From positions 1-64,000 of the forward strand of contig JAAFJY010000032.1 of assembly GCA_013299105.1 (NCBI GenBank): a stretch of 64,000 bases of DNA, given 5' to 3'. Positions 1 through 7,957 of the stretch are shown here, in pieces. Origin of the DNA: Chitinophagales bacterium (GTDB lineage: Bacteria > Bacteroidota > Bacteroidia > Chitinophagales > Saprospiraceae). Made by a program: the position numbers and the translations under genes. The notes beneath the pieces are model-generated. The model was not told the DNA's origin, did no database searches, and was given only the letters and a program-made list of their open reading frames with translations. Positions within the stretch are counted from its first letter, which is position 1; every line of letters starts with the position of its first letter.

Positions 1-93
1 ATCCCGAAAACGTGGAGAAGCTGTTCATGCTTCGAGCAACTTGCTTGGCTAAACGATGGGGAATCTTCATGGATAATTTCTGCAAATTATCCT

Positions 94-1224
94 TCATTTA
101 GTGGGGGACAAATGGAAACTGCACCCCCTCCAATCTCTTCTCCCCTTAGAATTATTCATGCCATCAATAATAAAGTCACCAACATTCTTAAAATTCAACT
201 GAACAACTATTTCATCATCATAGTCTATGTAATCGTAGTATTTTTTTGCAAAATGCAGCATAGAAATCACATGACCAATACACCGTGTAATGTGTAAAGT
301 AAGGAGATGAGTATTGTGGTTTTGCGGTTCCCATATCCAAAACAATGTATCACATAAACCTCTTTCGATATAACCATTATTATTGAATTCAATATATGAT
401 AAACCACCGTAACTCATGGTAGTCAATCCGTGTAAATTAAATTCATTTACATACATTGAAAACGTTGATAAATTTGGAATAGGCTGGTGTCCTTGTGAAT
501 GCATATTTATCCAGTTGATAAATTCCTGCTTATGAGTCGATACAATTTGTTCGCCTGGCGTTTTACAAATAAAGGACAATAAAAATAATGGTTGAGGTAT
601 TTCTTTATCTTTTGTGAAAATTTCTGTGGCTAATTTTCTAGAGTTAGGGGTTAATGCAAAATCATTTGATTCTTCATCTAATAAATTTCTTTTTGCTAGA
701 AATTCATTGAACTCATCATAGTGCCTTCTAGTAGTTTCAAACATATCCCTAATTGAATAATGTTTAGCAGCCTCAGAGCTGTCGTTTTGACGAATAAAGT
801 ACCTTGACTCACGGTTATTGAAATGAGGTTTTTTAGTGCTTTCAGGAATATAATAAATTAAGATAATTTTCTCATTGTCTGGAATTTCAATGACTCTTGG
901 ATCTGGGTAATATAATTTAGGTTCAACATTGCCATTCAATGTTTGATTTAACCATTCAACGATGTTACGATTTTGTATGTATTTTGATATTCCCACAATT
1001 TCAAAAACCTTATTTTTTTTATCTTTTTCTTCAATACCTAATATGATATAACCACCATTTGTGTTGGCAAAAGATGTAAATATCTTAATCATCTTATTGG
1101 CGAATTCATCAAAATTTTTAGGCTCTCCTTTGTAATCAAGATTGTAACCTTCATCTTGCTTATGTACATGAATTAAGTCATGAATATCTTGAAAAACAAT
1201 GTCTTTTAATGGCTTCTTGAACAT
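94..1224 (-). CDS. AlbA_2 / Schlafen-type putative DNA-binding protein
   Basis: This is a 376-residue protein. The first ~160 residues look like the AlbA_2 (Schlafen AlbA) domain: NLDYKG near residue 28, FANTNGGYIILGIEE from 52, and RYFIRQ at 141-146 followed by an acidic/alanine stretch. That domain is found in nucleic-acid-binding regulators and in some phage-defence proteins. The C-terminal ~200 residues are not recognised. The coding sequence is clearly more AT-rich than the housekeeping genes nearby and it stands alone, which suggests recent acquisition. The ATG at 1224 is the natural start. The family call is fairly safe; the biological role is unknown. Confidence 0.75.
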   Translation of the reverse strand: MFKKPLKDIVFQDIHDLIHVHKQDEGYNLDYKGEPKNFDEFANKMIKIFTSFANTNGGYIILGIEEKDKKNKVFEIVGISKYIQNRNIVEWLNQTLNGNVEPKLYYPDPRVIEIPDNEKIILIYYIPESTKKPHFNNRESRYFIRQNDSSEAAKHYSIRDMFETTRRHYDEFNEFLAKRNLLDEESNDFALTPNSRKLATEIFTKDKEIPQPLFLLSFICKTPGEQIVSTHKQEFINWINMHSQGHQPIPNLSTFSMYVNEFNLHGLTTMSYGGLSYIEFNNNGYIERGLCDTLFWIWEPQNHNTHLLTLHITRCIGHVISMLHFAKKYYDYIDYDDEIVVQLNFKNVGDFIIDGMNNSKGRRDWRGCSFHLSPTK

Positions 1225-1547
1225 TTCTTTATTGTGATTTTTATTTATGGAATAATTTCATGAAAGCAGCAGCAAGGCATTGAGTATGAGTGTATTTCAC
1301 CTTCAGAGTGTTCATAGTTCCAGTCTGGTCGCATCGTAAAATCATTACAAAATACTATGTGGCTATACAAAAATACTGAAGTTTCAATAAAAAGTCAACC
1401 CCTCTCCAAAGATTGAAGAATACTCCCAAAATCCAAAACACAGTAATAAGTATTGCCCCCCTTGCCCATCCCAAATTTTCTCCCTACCTTTCAAAGCCAA
1501 GAATTTTGGTAAAAACAAAGAACGCATCATCTCCGAACCTTCAACCT
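1225..1547. other. Intergenic region
   Basis: This AT-rich gap separates the AlbA_2 gene (reading left) from the oxidoreductase gene (reading right). An open frame continues upstream of the oxidoreductase to 1413, but those 45 codons precede a clear Tat signal and look like untranslated leader. I see no RNA gene or repeat here. It presumably holds divergent promoters. Confidence 0.4.
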
Positions 1548-2963
1548 ATGTCCAAACGCAGACAATTCATCAAACAAGCCGGGATCGCCGCTGCAGGGTT
1601 GACCATTGTGCCCCGCTATGTTTTAGGTGGCAATGGCTACATCCCTCCCAGCGACAAGCTCAATGTAGCTTTCATCGGGGCCTGGGGCAAAGCCGAAGCC
1701 CACCTCGAAGCCCTGGGGCCTACTGAAAACGTAGTCGCCCTGTGTGACGTTGACGAGCGCATGGCCGCCAATGCCTGGGAAATGTTCCCGAAAGCCAGTC
1801 GGCACAAGGATTTTCGCAAAATGCTCGACAGCGTGGGCAAAGACATCGACGGCGTGGTCGTGACCACCCCCGACCACACCCACGCCGTAGCCGCTATGGC
1901 CGCTATGCAAATGGGCAAACACGTATATGTGGAAAAACCCTTGACCCACAACATCTGGGAAGCCCGCCAACTCAACGAAGCCGCAAAAAAATACAAGGTG
2001 GTGACCCAAATGGGCAACCAAGGCACCAGCATGGACTCGCACGCGCAAGTGGCCGAGTGGATCCAGGCTGGGGTGATTGGTACGGTCAAAAAAGTGCACG
2101 TATGGACCAACCGCCCCGTGTGGCCACAGGGCATTCCCACGCCCAAACCCGGCGATGCCATCCCCAAAGAACTCGATTGGGACCTCTGGCTGGGGCCCGC
2201 CAAAGACCGACCATATTCCAACAAGTACCTGCCTTTCAACTGGCGCGGCTGGTGGGATTTTGGCACGGGCTCCTTCGGCGACATGGGCTGCCACTTCATC
2301 GACGTGGTGTTCAGGGCCTTGCAATTGACTGCGCCTACTTCCGCCGAAGCGGTTTCGACGGTCAATTGGCCGACTGGCCCGGAGGATGCTTTCCGGCCCG
2401 ACAGTCCGCCTTCTTCGGCAATGGTGAAAATTGATTTCCCGGCGCGGCCAGGCTTCCCAGCTTGCGAGTTGTGGTGGTACGACGGCGGCTTGAAGCCCAT
2501 GCGCCCTGCCGAACTAGGCTCCAACGAAGCCATGAGCAATGCCGACGGTGGCATCCTTTTTGAAGGCAGCAAAGGCAAACTCCTGGCTGGTATTTTTGGT
2601 GGAGATGCAACCCTTTTGCCCAAATCCAGAATGAAAGACTTCAAAGCACCACCCGCCAAGTACCCGCGCTACAAAGACTCGCACCAGATGGTGTGGGCAA
2701 AAGCCTGCAAGGGCGAGGGCAAAACCAGCTCCTCTTTTGAAACCGCTGGCCCACTTACCGAGGCTATCCTCATGGGTTGCCTGGCAGTGCGTTGCGCCGA
2801 TTTCAAACGCCTGAAGCCCGGTAAATCCATCGAAGATTGGGATCCCTGGGAATACCCTGGCCGCGTGCGCCTGGATTGGGACCCCGTCAACCTGAAAGTC
2901 AAGAATTTTGACGAGGCCAATGCCTGGGTGAAGCGGGAATACCGGAATGGATGGATGTGGTAG
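1548..2963 (+). CDS. Tat-exported Gfo/Idh/MocA-family oxidoreductase
   Basis: Predicted NAD(P)-dependent oxidoreductase of sugars or inositol-like polyols, 471 residues, probably periplasmic. The ATG at 1548 is chosen because it begins a twin-arginine signal (MSKRRQFIKQ, Arg4-Arg5) followed by an alanine-rich hydrophobic stretch; a longer frame from 1413 would bury it. The Rossmann segment NVAFIGAWGKA (about 39-49) has a variant glycine motif, and the family EKP signature is at 129-131. The C-terminal half contains the usual tryptophan-rich substrate domain (GWWDFGTGSFGDMGCH). Bacteroidota and Planctomycetes carry many such secreted paralogues. No sugar-utilisation neighbours are present, so the substrate cannot be inferred. 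Confidence 0.88.
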   Translation: MSKRRQFIKQAGIAAAGLTIVPRYVLGGNGYIPPSDKLNVAFIGAWGKAEAHLEALGPTENVVALCDVDERMAANAWEMFPKASRHKDFRKMLDSVGKDIDGVVVTTPDHTHAVAAMAAMQMGKHVYVEKPLTHNIWEARQLNEAAKKYKVVTQMGNQGTSMDSHAQVAEWIQAGVIGTVKKVHVWTNRPVWPQGIPTPKPGDAIPKELDWDLWLGPAKDRPYSNKYLPFNWRGWWDFGTGSFGDMGCHFIDVVFRALQLTAPTSAEAVSTVNWPTGPEDAFRPDSPPSSAMVKIDFPARPGFPACELWWYDGGLKPMRPAELGSNEAMSNADGGILFEGSKGKLLAGIFGGDATLLPKSRMKDFKAPPAKYPRYKDSHQMVWAKACKGEGKTSSSFETAGPLTEAILMGCLAVRCADFKRLKPGKSIEDWDPWEYPGRVRLDWDPVNLKVKNFDEANAWVKREYRNGWMW

Positions 2964-2971
2964 GTTTTTTT

Positions 2972-3206
2972 TGAAGTACGAGTGATGATCGATGACTTAC
3001 GAAGTACGAAGAAGGGACTCGCTGGGAAGATTTTTGGTGAGCTAAACATTCGTTTTTCCGATCGGCTTTTTTGAAGGTTGAAATGCTGTCGTGATGTTGA
3101 CTTTTTTGAAATATGAATCATTAAATGTTCACATCAACTTCAAATCGGAGCCAATTTCGTAAGTCGTAAGTCGTCACTCGTAAGTAGTACTTCAAATAAT
3201 ATTTCC
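2972..3206. repeat. Inverted-arm repeat with CTTACGA-type arms and GGGCTCGCTGGGA-like core
   Basis: The left arm (about 2975-3010) is made of short degenerate units related to GAAGTACGAGTGA and CTTACGAAGTACGAA. The right arm (about 3155-3203) is its inverse, built from TCGTAAGTCGTAAGTCG. Just inside the left arm is the core AGGGACTCGCTGGGA (about 3013-3027). The same core joined to similar or unrelated short-unit arms occurs near 11.1, 11.8 and 16.0 kb. Confidence 0.7.
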
Positions 3207-3263
3207 TGCAAAAGCAAACCTTCCTGTATCTGCTTCAAAAACTTCAATCTCAAGCCACCCACC

Positions 3264-3674
3264 ATGTTTCTAAACCTGGAGCACCTCGGCATCGCCGTCA
3301 AAAACCTCGACGAAGCCAACGCCCTCTACGCCCGCTTGCTGGGCGTGGAGCATTACAAAATCGAAGAAGTGGCCTCGGAAAAGGTGAAAACTTCTTTTTT
3401 TAAAACGGGTGAGGCCAAAATCGAACTTCTGGAAGCCAGCGACCCGGAGAGCCCGATTGCCAAGTTCATCGAGAAAAAAGGCGAGGGCATCCACCACGTA
3501 GCTTTTGAGGTCGCCGATATTCGCGCCGAAATGCAACGCCTGTCTTCCGAAGGGTTCCAAATGCTCAATACTGAGCCTAAGCTTGGGGCCGACAACAAAC
3601 TGGTCTGCTTTGTACACCCCAAATCGGCGGGTGGGGTTTTGGTCGAGCTTTGTCAGTCCATCATACCTGAATAA
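3264..3674 (+). CDS. mce: Methylmalonyl-CoA epimerase
   Basis: This VOC-fold protein of 136 residues, the normal family length, interconverts (R)- and (S)-methylmalonyl-CoA between propionyl-CoA carboxylase and methylmalonyl-CoA mutase. Likely metal ligands are His7 (LEHLGIAV), a His of the HHVAFEV motif (77-78) and Glu128 (GVLVELCQ). The mutase (39.2 kb) and its GTPase chaperone MeaB (20.3 kb) are elsewhere in the window rather than adjacent. The next gene starts 4 bases after the stop codon, so the two are probably co-transcribed. Confidence 0.92.
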   Translation: MFLNLEHLGIAVKNLDEANALYARLLGVEHYKIEEVASEKVKTSFFKTGEAKIELLEASDPESPIAKFIEKKGEGIHHVAFEVADIRAEMQRLSSEGFQMLNTEPKLGADNKLVCFVHPKSAGGVLVELCQSIIPE

Positions 3675-3677
3675 ACC

Positions 3678-4844
3678 ATGCATAGTCAAATTGTCATTGG
3701 ACTGGGTTTTGGCGACGAAGGCAAGGGTCGAACCACCGATTACCTTTGCCGACAAGCGCCTGCACCGCTGGTAGTCCGCTTTTCAGGTGGCCAGCAAGCG
3801 GGGCATACGGTGCTCACTGCCGAGGGCAAAAGGCATGTTTTTTCCAGCATTGGCGCGGGCAGCTTTGCCGGAGCGCCTACTTATTGGAGCCGCTATTGCA
3901 GTTTCGCCCCCGAAAATTTGTGGAACGAATGGCAGTCATTTGTGGCCACCCAAGGGAGCAAACCCGTGTTGATTGTCGATGCACTGGCTCAAGTGACCAC
4001 GCCTTATGATGTGTTTCAAAACCGCGCCGCCGAAAAAACCAGCCCCAACGGCTCTTGTGGCATGGGCTTTGGGGCTACGATGGAGCGCAACGAAAACACG
4101 CCCAATCGCCTGTACGTGCAGGACCTTTTTTACCCCCAGGTTTTGGAGCAAAAACTACTGGCCATCGGCGAATATTACCGCCGCAAAACCCAGCAACCCT
4201 TGTTGATGACGGACCTGGAGCCCTTGGTGCAGCAGTTCAAGGCCGTGTTGACCCAGGTTTTGCCCTGTATCGAAGTGGTGCAGGAGCGCGATTTTTTCAG
4301 CCGCCAAATCCTGCAAAGGGGTTTTAGCCACCTGGTCTTTGAAGGCAGCCAGGGCATTCTGCTCGACCGTGATTTTGGGTTTTTCCCCAATGTTACCAGG
4401 GCTTATACCACTTCGCGCAAGGCCATTCAGCTCATTGAGCGCTACAACTTGGGAAGGCCCGAAATCTACTACATCACCCGTGCCTACCAAACCCGGCACG
4501 GTAAGGGCTTTTTGTCGAACGAAAACCTGCCCTTCGAATACACCCGCAACCCCATCGAAACCAATCAGTACAACGAGTGGCAAGGCCACCAGCGGGTATC
4601 CCCCCTGGACCTGAACATGCTGCAATACGCCCTAAACAGCGACGCCAATTTTTCGGCTGCTGCCCGCAAAAACCTGGTCATCACTTGCTTGGACCAAATC
4701 GCAGGGCCAATTTCGGCAACTTTAGAGGGGCAAATGCTGCATTTTGAAGAGCCTGCTGAAGTTTTGAAATTTTTACCCCTGCAAGCAGAAAAACTGCTTT
4801 TGAGTCGGAGTGATCGAGGCGAATTAGTGACAAGCCACGAATAA
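3678..4844 (+). CDS. Divergent adenylosuccinate synthetase-like protein
   Basis: The 388 residues are clearly related to PurA, which joins IMP and aspartate using GTP, but the protein is about 40 residues shorter than usual. Conserved: the phosphate loop GDEGKG with the catalytic Asp13, and AGHTV with the catalytic His43 (inside GGQQAGHT instead of GGxNAGHT). FEGSQGILLD matches FEGAQGTLLD. Altered: the TTGRGIGPAYEDK segment that binds IMP reads SCGMGFGATMERN, the arginine-rich TGRRRRTGWLD segment reads WQGHQRVSPLD, and the guanine-recognition TKLD reads TCLD. The chemistry may be kept with a different nucleotide or acceptor. It follows mce by 4 bases. A normal purA is expected elsewhere in the genome. 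Confidence 0.8.
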   Translation: MHSQIVIGLGFGDEGKGRTTDYLCRQAPAPLVVRFSGGQQAGHTVLTAEGKRHVFSSIGAGSFAGAPTYWSRYCSFAPENLWNEWQSFVATQGSKPVLIVDALAQVTTPYDVFQNRAAEKTSPNGSCGMGFGATMERNENTPNRLYVQDLFYPQVLEQKLLAIGEYYRRKTQQPLLMTDLEPLVQQFKAVLTQVLPCIEVVQERDFFSRQILQRGFSHLVFEGSQGILLDRDFGFFPNVTRAYTTSRKAIQLIERYNLGRPEIYYITRAYQTRHGKGFLSNENLPFEYTRNPIETNQYNEWQGHQRVSPLDLNMLQYALNSDANFSAAARKNLVITCLDQIAGPISATLEGQMLHFEEPAEVLKFLPLQAEKLLLSRSDRGELVTSHE

Positions 4845-4845
4845 A

Positions 4846-4968
4846 CCTTACCAAATCGCAACTGCGTACTTTATTAACTATGTCCTCGCTGCGCGAGGCC
4901 GTTTTTAGCACGCGGATGACGCGGATTTAGCTGATTTTCGCGAATTTCCAACACGACGTTGACCATAT
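4846..4968. repeat. Dispersed 'CGGATTT' repeat, family D copy 1 (degenerate)
   Basis: This stretch shares its layout with 19.19-19.28 kb and 36.44-36.56 kb: a CAACTGCG/CAACTTCG stretch, a GCTGCGCGAGG/GCTTCGCGGTG palindrome, then ACGCGGATGACGCGGATTT-like units, TTTCCAACA and GTTGACC. This copy is the most diverged. All three copies point the same way. Confidence 0.6.
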
Positions 4969-5063
4969 CGTTGACGTGCGATGTGTCTTAAAAACTGGAA
5001 AGGCTTATTTTTGAACCGTTACTCACTTACCAAACGACGTCAACTGCTGTTTTTCTTTTCGTA

Positions 5064-5756
5064 CTACTCAATTTTTGCTTTGACAAACTTAGCCCCAATA
5101 ACGATTAGCCAAATTATCCAAAGCGTACTTCCAATGAACCCTGCTGAATCTACAACTAGAAAATTAGGTATAACGGTCGCAAATAATTCCGTTTGCGCCC
5201 ATAAATAAATAGTACATGCAATGTACCCAAGCCAAGTTGTCCACTTTGGAAAAACGCGAAGTTGCGAAAATGCCGAAATAATCATAATTGTCCAAGCGAT
5301 TGTGAAAAGTTGTCCTATGTGTTCTCCTAGAACAACTCCAGCATATTGGTGAATGATCTGAAATCCAACTTTACTGGCTTCTTTTGTCATTGCATTTCCT
5401 TTGATGAAATTATCAGCCAAAATAGGAACGACAAATGTCCAACGTAGTAAACCAAGCATTTGTACCAATAAACCAATTACGCCCAAAGTGGTAGCCCAGC
5501 GAACAAAGTAAAATTTATGTTCTAATTTTTGTCCGATCAAAATACAGGCTCCCAGTAGAGGCATTCCCAAAATTGCAAATGCCCACCAGGTCCAAATTAG
5601 ACTAGTACCACCTTCGTGAAATTTCGTCAAAATTATTCCTGTTTCTTGTCGTAAAATGTTCGGATAGTCAAAAATAACTGTCAAAATGGTATAAGGGACA
5701 AGTACTCCTATTGCACCGATGACCAACGAAGCACCAATTACTTTTTCCATTTTCAT
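5064..5756 (-). CDS. DUF4386-type integral membrane protein
   Basis: About 230 residues with six to seven hydrophobic helices, resembling the DUF4386 family of small membrane proteins of unknown function. The ATG at 5756 is preferred over a TTG two codons upstream. The gene starts 6 bases after the stop of the upstream outer-membrane-like gene, and both follow the Crp-type regulator gene on the same strand. This suggests a small accessory operon. Composition is AT-richer than the surrounding genes. Confidence 0.65.
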   Translation of the reverse strand: MKMEKVIGASLVIGAIGVLVPYTILTVIFDYPNILRQETGIILTKFHEGGTSLIWTWWAFAILGMPLLGACILIGQKLEHKFYFVRWATTLGVIGLLVQMLGLLRWTFVVPILADNFIKGNAMTKEASKVGFQIIHQYAGVVLGEHIGQLFTIAWTIMIISAFSQLRVFPKWTTWLGYIACTIYLWAQTELFATVIPNFLVVDSAGFIGSTLWIIWLIVIGAKFVKAKIE

Positions 5757-5762
5757 GGTCAA

Positions 5763-6218
5763 TTAGAATTTGAATGAGTAAGAAATACTTGGTGTCGGGT
5801 TGATTTTCAGGCTTTGTTTTTCGGCTGCAAGTGCAATCATGCCGATGCGAAGGTTTAACCCTTTCCAAGCATACCAACGAAAACCTGCTTCAATACCCAA
5901 GGCATTTTTGTCTTTATAGTCTCTTGTCGTACCCCTCAGGTAAGACACTCCACTATAAAATGAGGAAGGAATTTCTTTTTCTCCAATGGGCAAAAACCAG
6001 TAGCTTACACCTAGCTTTAAAAATTCAGTTGTTACACCACTTTCAAAATTAGTAGGATAGTAGCCTATGTGAATGGAGATTTGCCTGCGTTGATACTCCA
6101 ACCCAATGGAAGGGTTTCTAAACGTATTGATGCTGATTGTGTTTTCAGCGAACTTGGACTGTGCGATGGCGGTACTTGATAGTACAAGCAATAGAGCCAA
6201 AAGAAGATTTTTTTGCAT
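5763..6218 (-). CDS. Small exported outer-membrane-like protein
   Basis: 151 residues. A clear signal peptide (MQKNLLLALLLVLSSTAIAQ) is followed by alternating amphipathic strands rich in Tyr, Gly and Ser, ending in SISYSFKF with a terminal Phe, as in outer-membrane beta-barrels. It is too short for a transporter; an eight-strand barrel of the OmpW/OmpA-beta type is plausible. No family is recognised. It sits between the DUF4386 gene (6-base gap) and the Crp-type regulator on the same strand. Confidence 0.6.
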   Translation of the reverse strand: MQKNLLLALLLVLSSTAIAQSKFAENTISINTFRNPSIGLEYQRRQISIHIGYYPTNFESGVTTEFLKLGVSYWFLPIGEKEIPSSFYSGVSYLRGTTRDYKDKNALGIEAGFRWYAWKGLNLRIGMIALAAEKQSLKINPTPSISYSFKF

Positions 6219-6304
6219 ACCGTAGCTTCAATTTTTTGATTACGATGCAAAGTTCGGCTATGTTGAAATGCTTGCACTAGACAAATGTCTAAAAGTGAGG
6301 TGGG

Positions 6305-6868
6305 TTAAATATTGTTCCTCAGTCGGCTCAAATGCCTTGGGGTAATACCAAGCATAGAAGCTATGTATTGTAGTGGTACTTGTTGTAATAATTCGGGTTC
6401 TTCTCTAATCACTTTCTCATACCTTTGTTCTGCAGTAAGTGTGATAAGGTCAAATTTTGCTTTGTCTATACAGCAAATTTGCCATTCAATAAGTTTTATG
6501 TAGAAGTCTTTAAACCCTGGGATTTTTTCCTGTAATTTAAGCACATCTTTTTTATCAACTACCCAAAGTATTGCGTTAGTCAATGCCCTAATATTTTCTC
6601 TTGCGGGGCTTTCCGTAAGGTAAGAAAGTAGCGAAGCCACAAAGGTCTGGGGCAAAGAAATATAGGTGGTTTTTTCTTCGCCCTTTTCAGAAATAGCATA
6701 ATACTGGAATAGGCCTGTTTCAATAAAGCCCATTTGCAGAGAGGTTTTCCCTTCTTTGACAAAATGGTCATCTTTACGGAAGGTTTTTTGTCTAAATGAG
6801 TTGATGATTATGTCAGTTTCAGAACGGTCAAAACCAACATTTTGAAAATAGGCTTTTAATGTTTCCAT
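6305..6868 (-). CDS. Crp/Fnr-family transcriptional regulator
   Basis: 187 residues with a cyclic-nucleotide-binding-like beta-roll (about 20-110, including FVKEGKTSLQMGFIETGLFQYY) and a C-terminal helix-turn-helix (VPLQYIASMLGITPRHLSRLR). This is the short Bacteroidota subgroup that usually has no [4Fe-4S] cysteines. The ligand is unknown; the PRARTTA cAMP signature is not visible. Being 5' to the two membrane genes on the same strand, it probably regulates them or a nearby stress response. Confidence 0.85.
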   Translation of the reverse strand: METLKAYFQNVGFDRSETDIIINSFRQKTFRKDDHFVKEGKTSLQMGFIETGLFQYYAISEKGEEKTTYISLPQTFVASLLSYLTESPARENIRALTNAILWVVDKKDVLKLQEKIPGFKDFYIKLIEWQICCIDKAKFDLITLTAEQRYEKVIREEPELLQQVPLQYIASMLGITPRHLSRLRNNI

Positions 6869-6984
6869 TTGTTGTTTGGTCCTGCTTTAAATAGATTCAT
6901 AACTCATGAACTTTGCGAAGTTCCGAAAAAGAATTGAGTGAAGCGAGGATTGTTTCAGAAATTCACCAAATGGTACGACAGGTA

Positions 6985-7040
6985 ACCGGAGGTAAAAGGG
7001 GTGCGGCTCCACTCATAACCCATAATTCATAACCCATAAC
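6985..7040. repeat. Short-unit intergenic repeat (ATAACCCAT units)
   Basis: Degenerate units CATAACCCATAATTCATAACCCATAAC-like lie just after a GGGGTGCGGCTCC core. They resemble the inverse of the GGTTATGAGTGAG units near 15.98 kb. No coding potential is seen in 6869-7199 apart from the radC leader. Confidence 0.5.
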
Positions 7041-7083
7041 TAAAAAAATTCCCCTCCCCCTTTACAACAATCAATTATTCCCT

Positions 7084-7091
7084 TATATTTG
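7084..7091 (+). promoter_or_regulatory. Candidate -7 element (TATATTTG) upstream of radC
   Basis: An exact match to the Bacteroidota -7 consensus TAnnTTTG, 109 bases upstream of the radC start. No strong TTG -33 element is visible at the right distance. It would drive the radC-comEC-HhH series. Confidence 0.5.
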
Positions 7092-7199
7092 TGGTCTTAC
7101 CTTAAAACACGCGGCCATTTCAGCCGCATTTTCGCTACACACCTTTGGAAACGGCTTTTGTTAACCAAACTGCATTCATGTGGTTTGCAACCCTCTTTT

Positions 7200-7913
7200 A
7201 TGCCAAACCCTTATCCAAAGGACGGATTCACCATCAAACAATGGGCGGAAGAAGACCGCCCACGTGAAAAAATGCAGGCTCGGGGCAAAAAAGCCCTGAG
7301 TGATGCCGAGTTATTGGCCATCCTACTGCGCAGCGGCAGCCAACATGAAACGGCTTTGTCCTTGGCCCAGCGACTTTTGCATGCTGTGCAGGGCGATTTG
7401 AATGCCCTTAACCAACTGAGCTGGCGGGAGATGATCAAACTGGTACCTGGTAAGGGCCTGGGCCCAACCAAAGCCCTGTGCATTTTGGCCGCCTTGGAAT
7501 TGGGCAGCCGACGGCACGCCCAAAAAAAAGCGGACCGTATTTACGTCAAAGACAGCCATGCCGCTTATCATATCCTGGCACCCCATTTACAGGACTTGAA
7601 GGTCGAAGAGTGCTGGGTTTTGTACCTCAATAGCGCCAATTACCTGATCGTCAAAGAATGCATAAGTACTGGTGGCATCAACGGTACGGTGGTCGATCCC
7701 AGGGTGATTTTCAAAAAAGCCCTTGATTACCAAGCTGTTTCGATTGTAGTGGCGCACAACCATCCCTCCGGTCAGCTGCAGCCCAGCCAAGCAGATGAAC
7801 ACCTGACCAAAAAACTGCGCAAAAGTGGCGACATGCTCGACATCCAACTGCACGACCACCTCATCATCGGCGGCGATGGTTACTACAGTTTTTTATCACA
7901 AGGAAAATTGTGA
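7200..7913 (+). CDS. radC: RadC-family JAB/MPN-domain protein
   Basis: 237 residues from ATG 7200 (MPNPYPKDGFTIKQWAEEDRP, a typical RadC beginning; the open frame upstream to 7089 is leader). An N-terminal UPF0758 helical domain with an HhH-like stretch (LVPGKGLGPTKA) precedes the JAMM metal site HNHPSG and a downstream Asp. Despite the name, a DNA-repair role is not established; RadC genes are often linked with competence or mobile DNA. Here comEC follows after 44 bases. Confidence 0.9.
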   Translation: MPNPYPKDGFTIKQWAEEDRPREKMQARGKKALSDAELLAILLRSGSQHETALSLAQRLLHAVQGDLNALNQLSWREMIKLVPGKGLGPTKALCILAALELGSRRHAQKKADRIYVKDSHAAYHILAPHLQDLKVEECWVLYLNSANYLIVKECISTGGINGTVVDPRVIFKKALDYQAVSIVVAHNHPSGQLQPSQADEHLTKKLRKSGDMLDIQLHDHLIIGGDGYYSFLSQGKL

Positions 7914-7957
7914 CAGGCTCGCTGCTCAACTCCTCAACCCCTAAACCAAAATAGCTT

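Noticed and set aside
1623-2659. Long minus-strand open frames opposite the oxidoreductase gene
   Set aside because: They are antisense shadows of a clear gene with Tat signal, Rossmann motif and EKP signature.
3678-4844. PurZ (aminoadenylosuccinate synthetase) of Z-genome phages
   Set aside because: PurZ characteristically changes the catalytic Asp of the GDEGKG loop; here Asp13 is intact, and no other phage gene is near.
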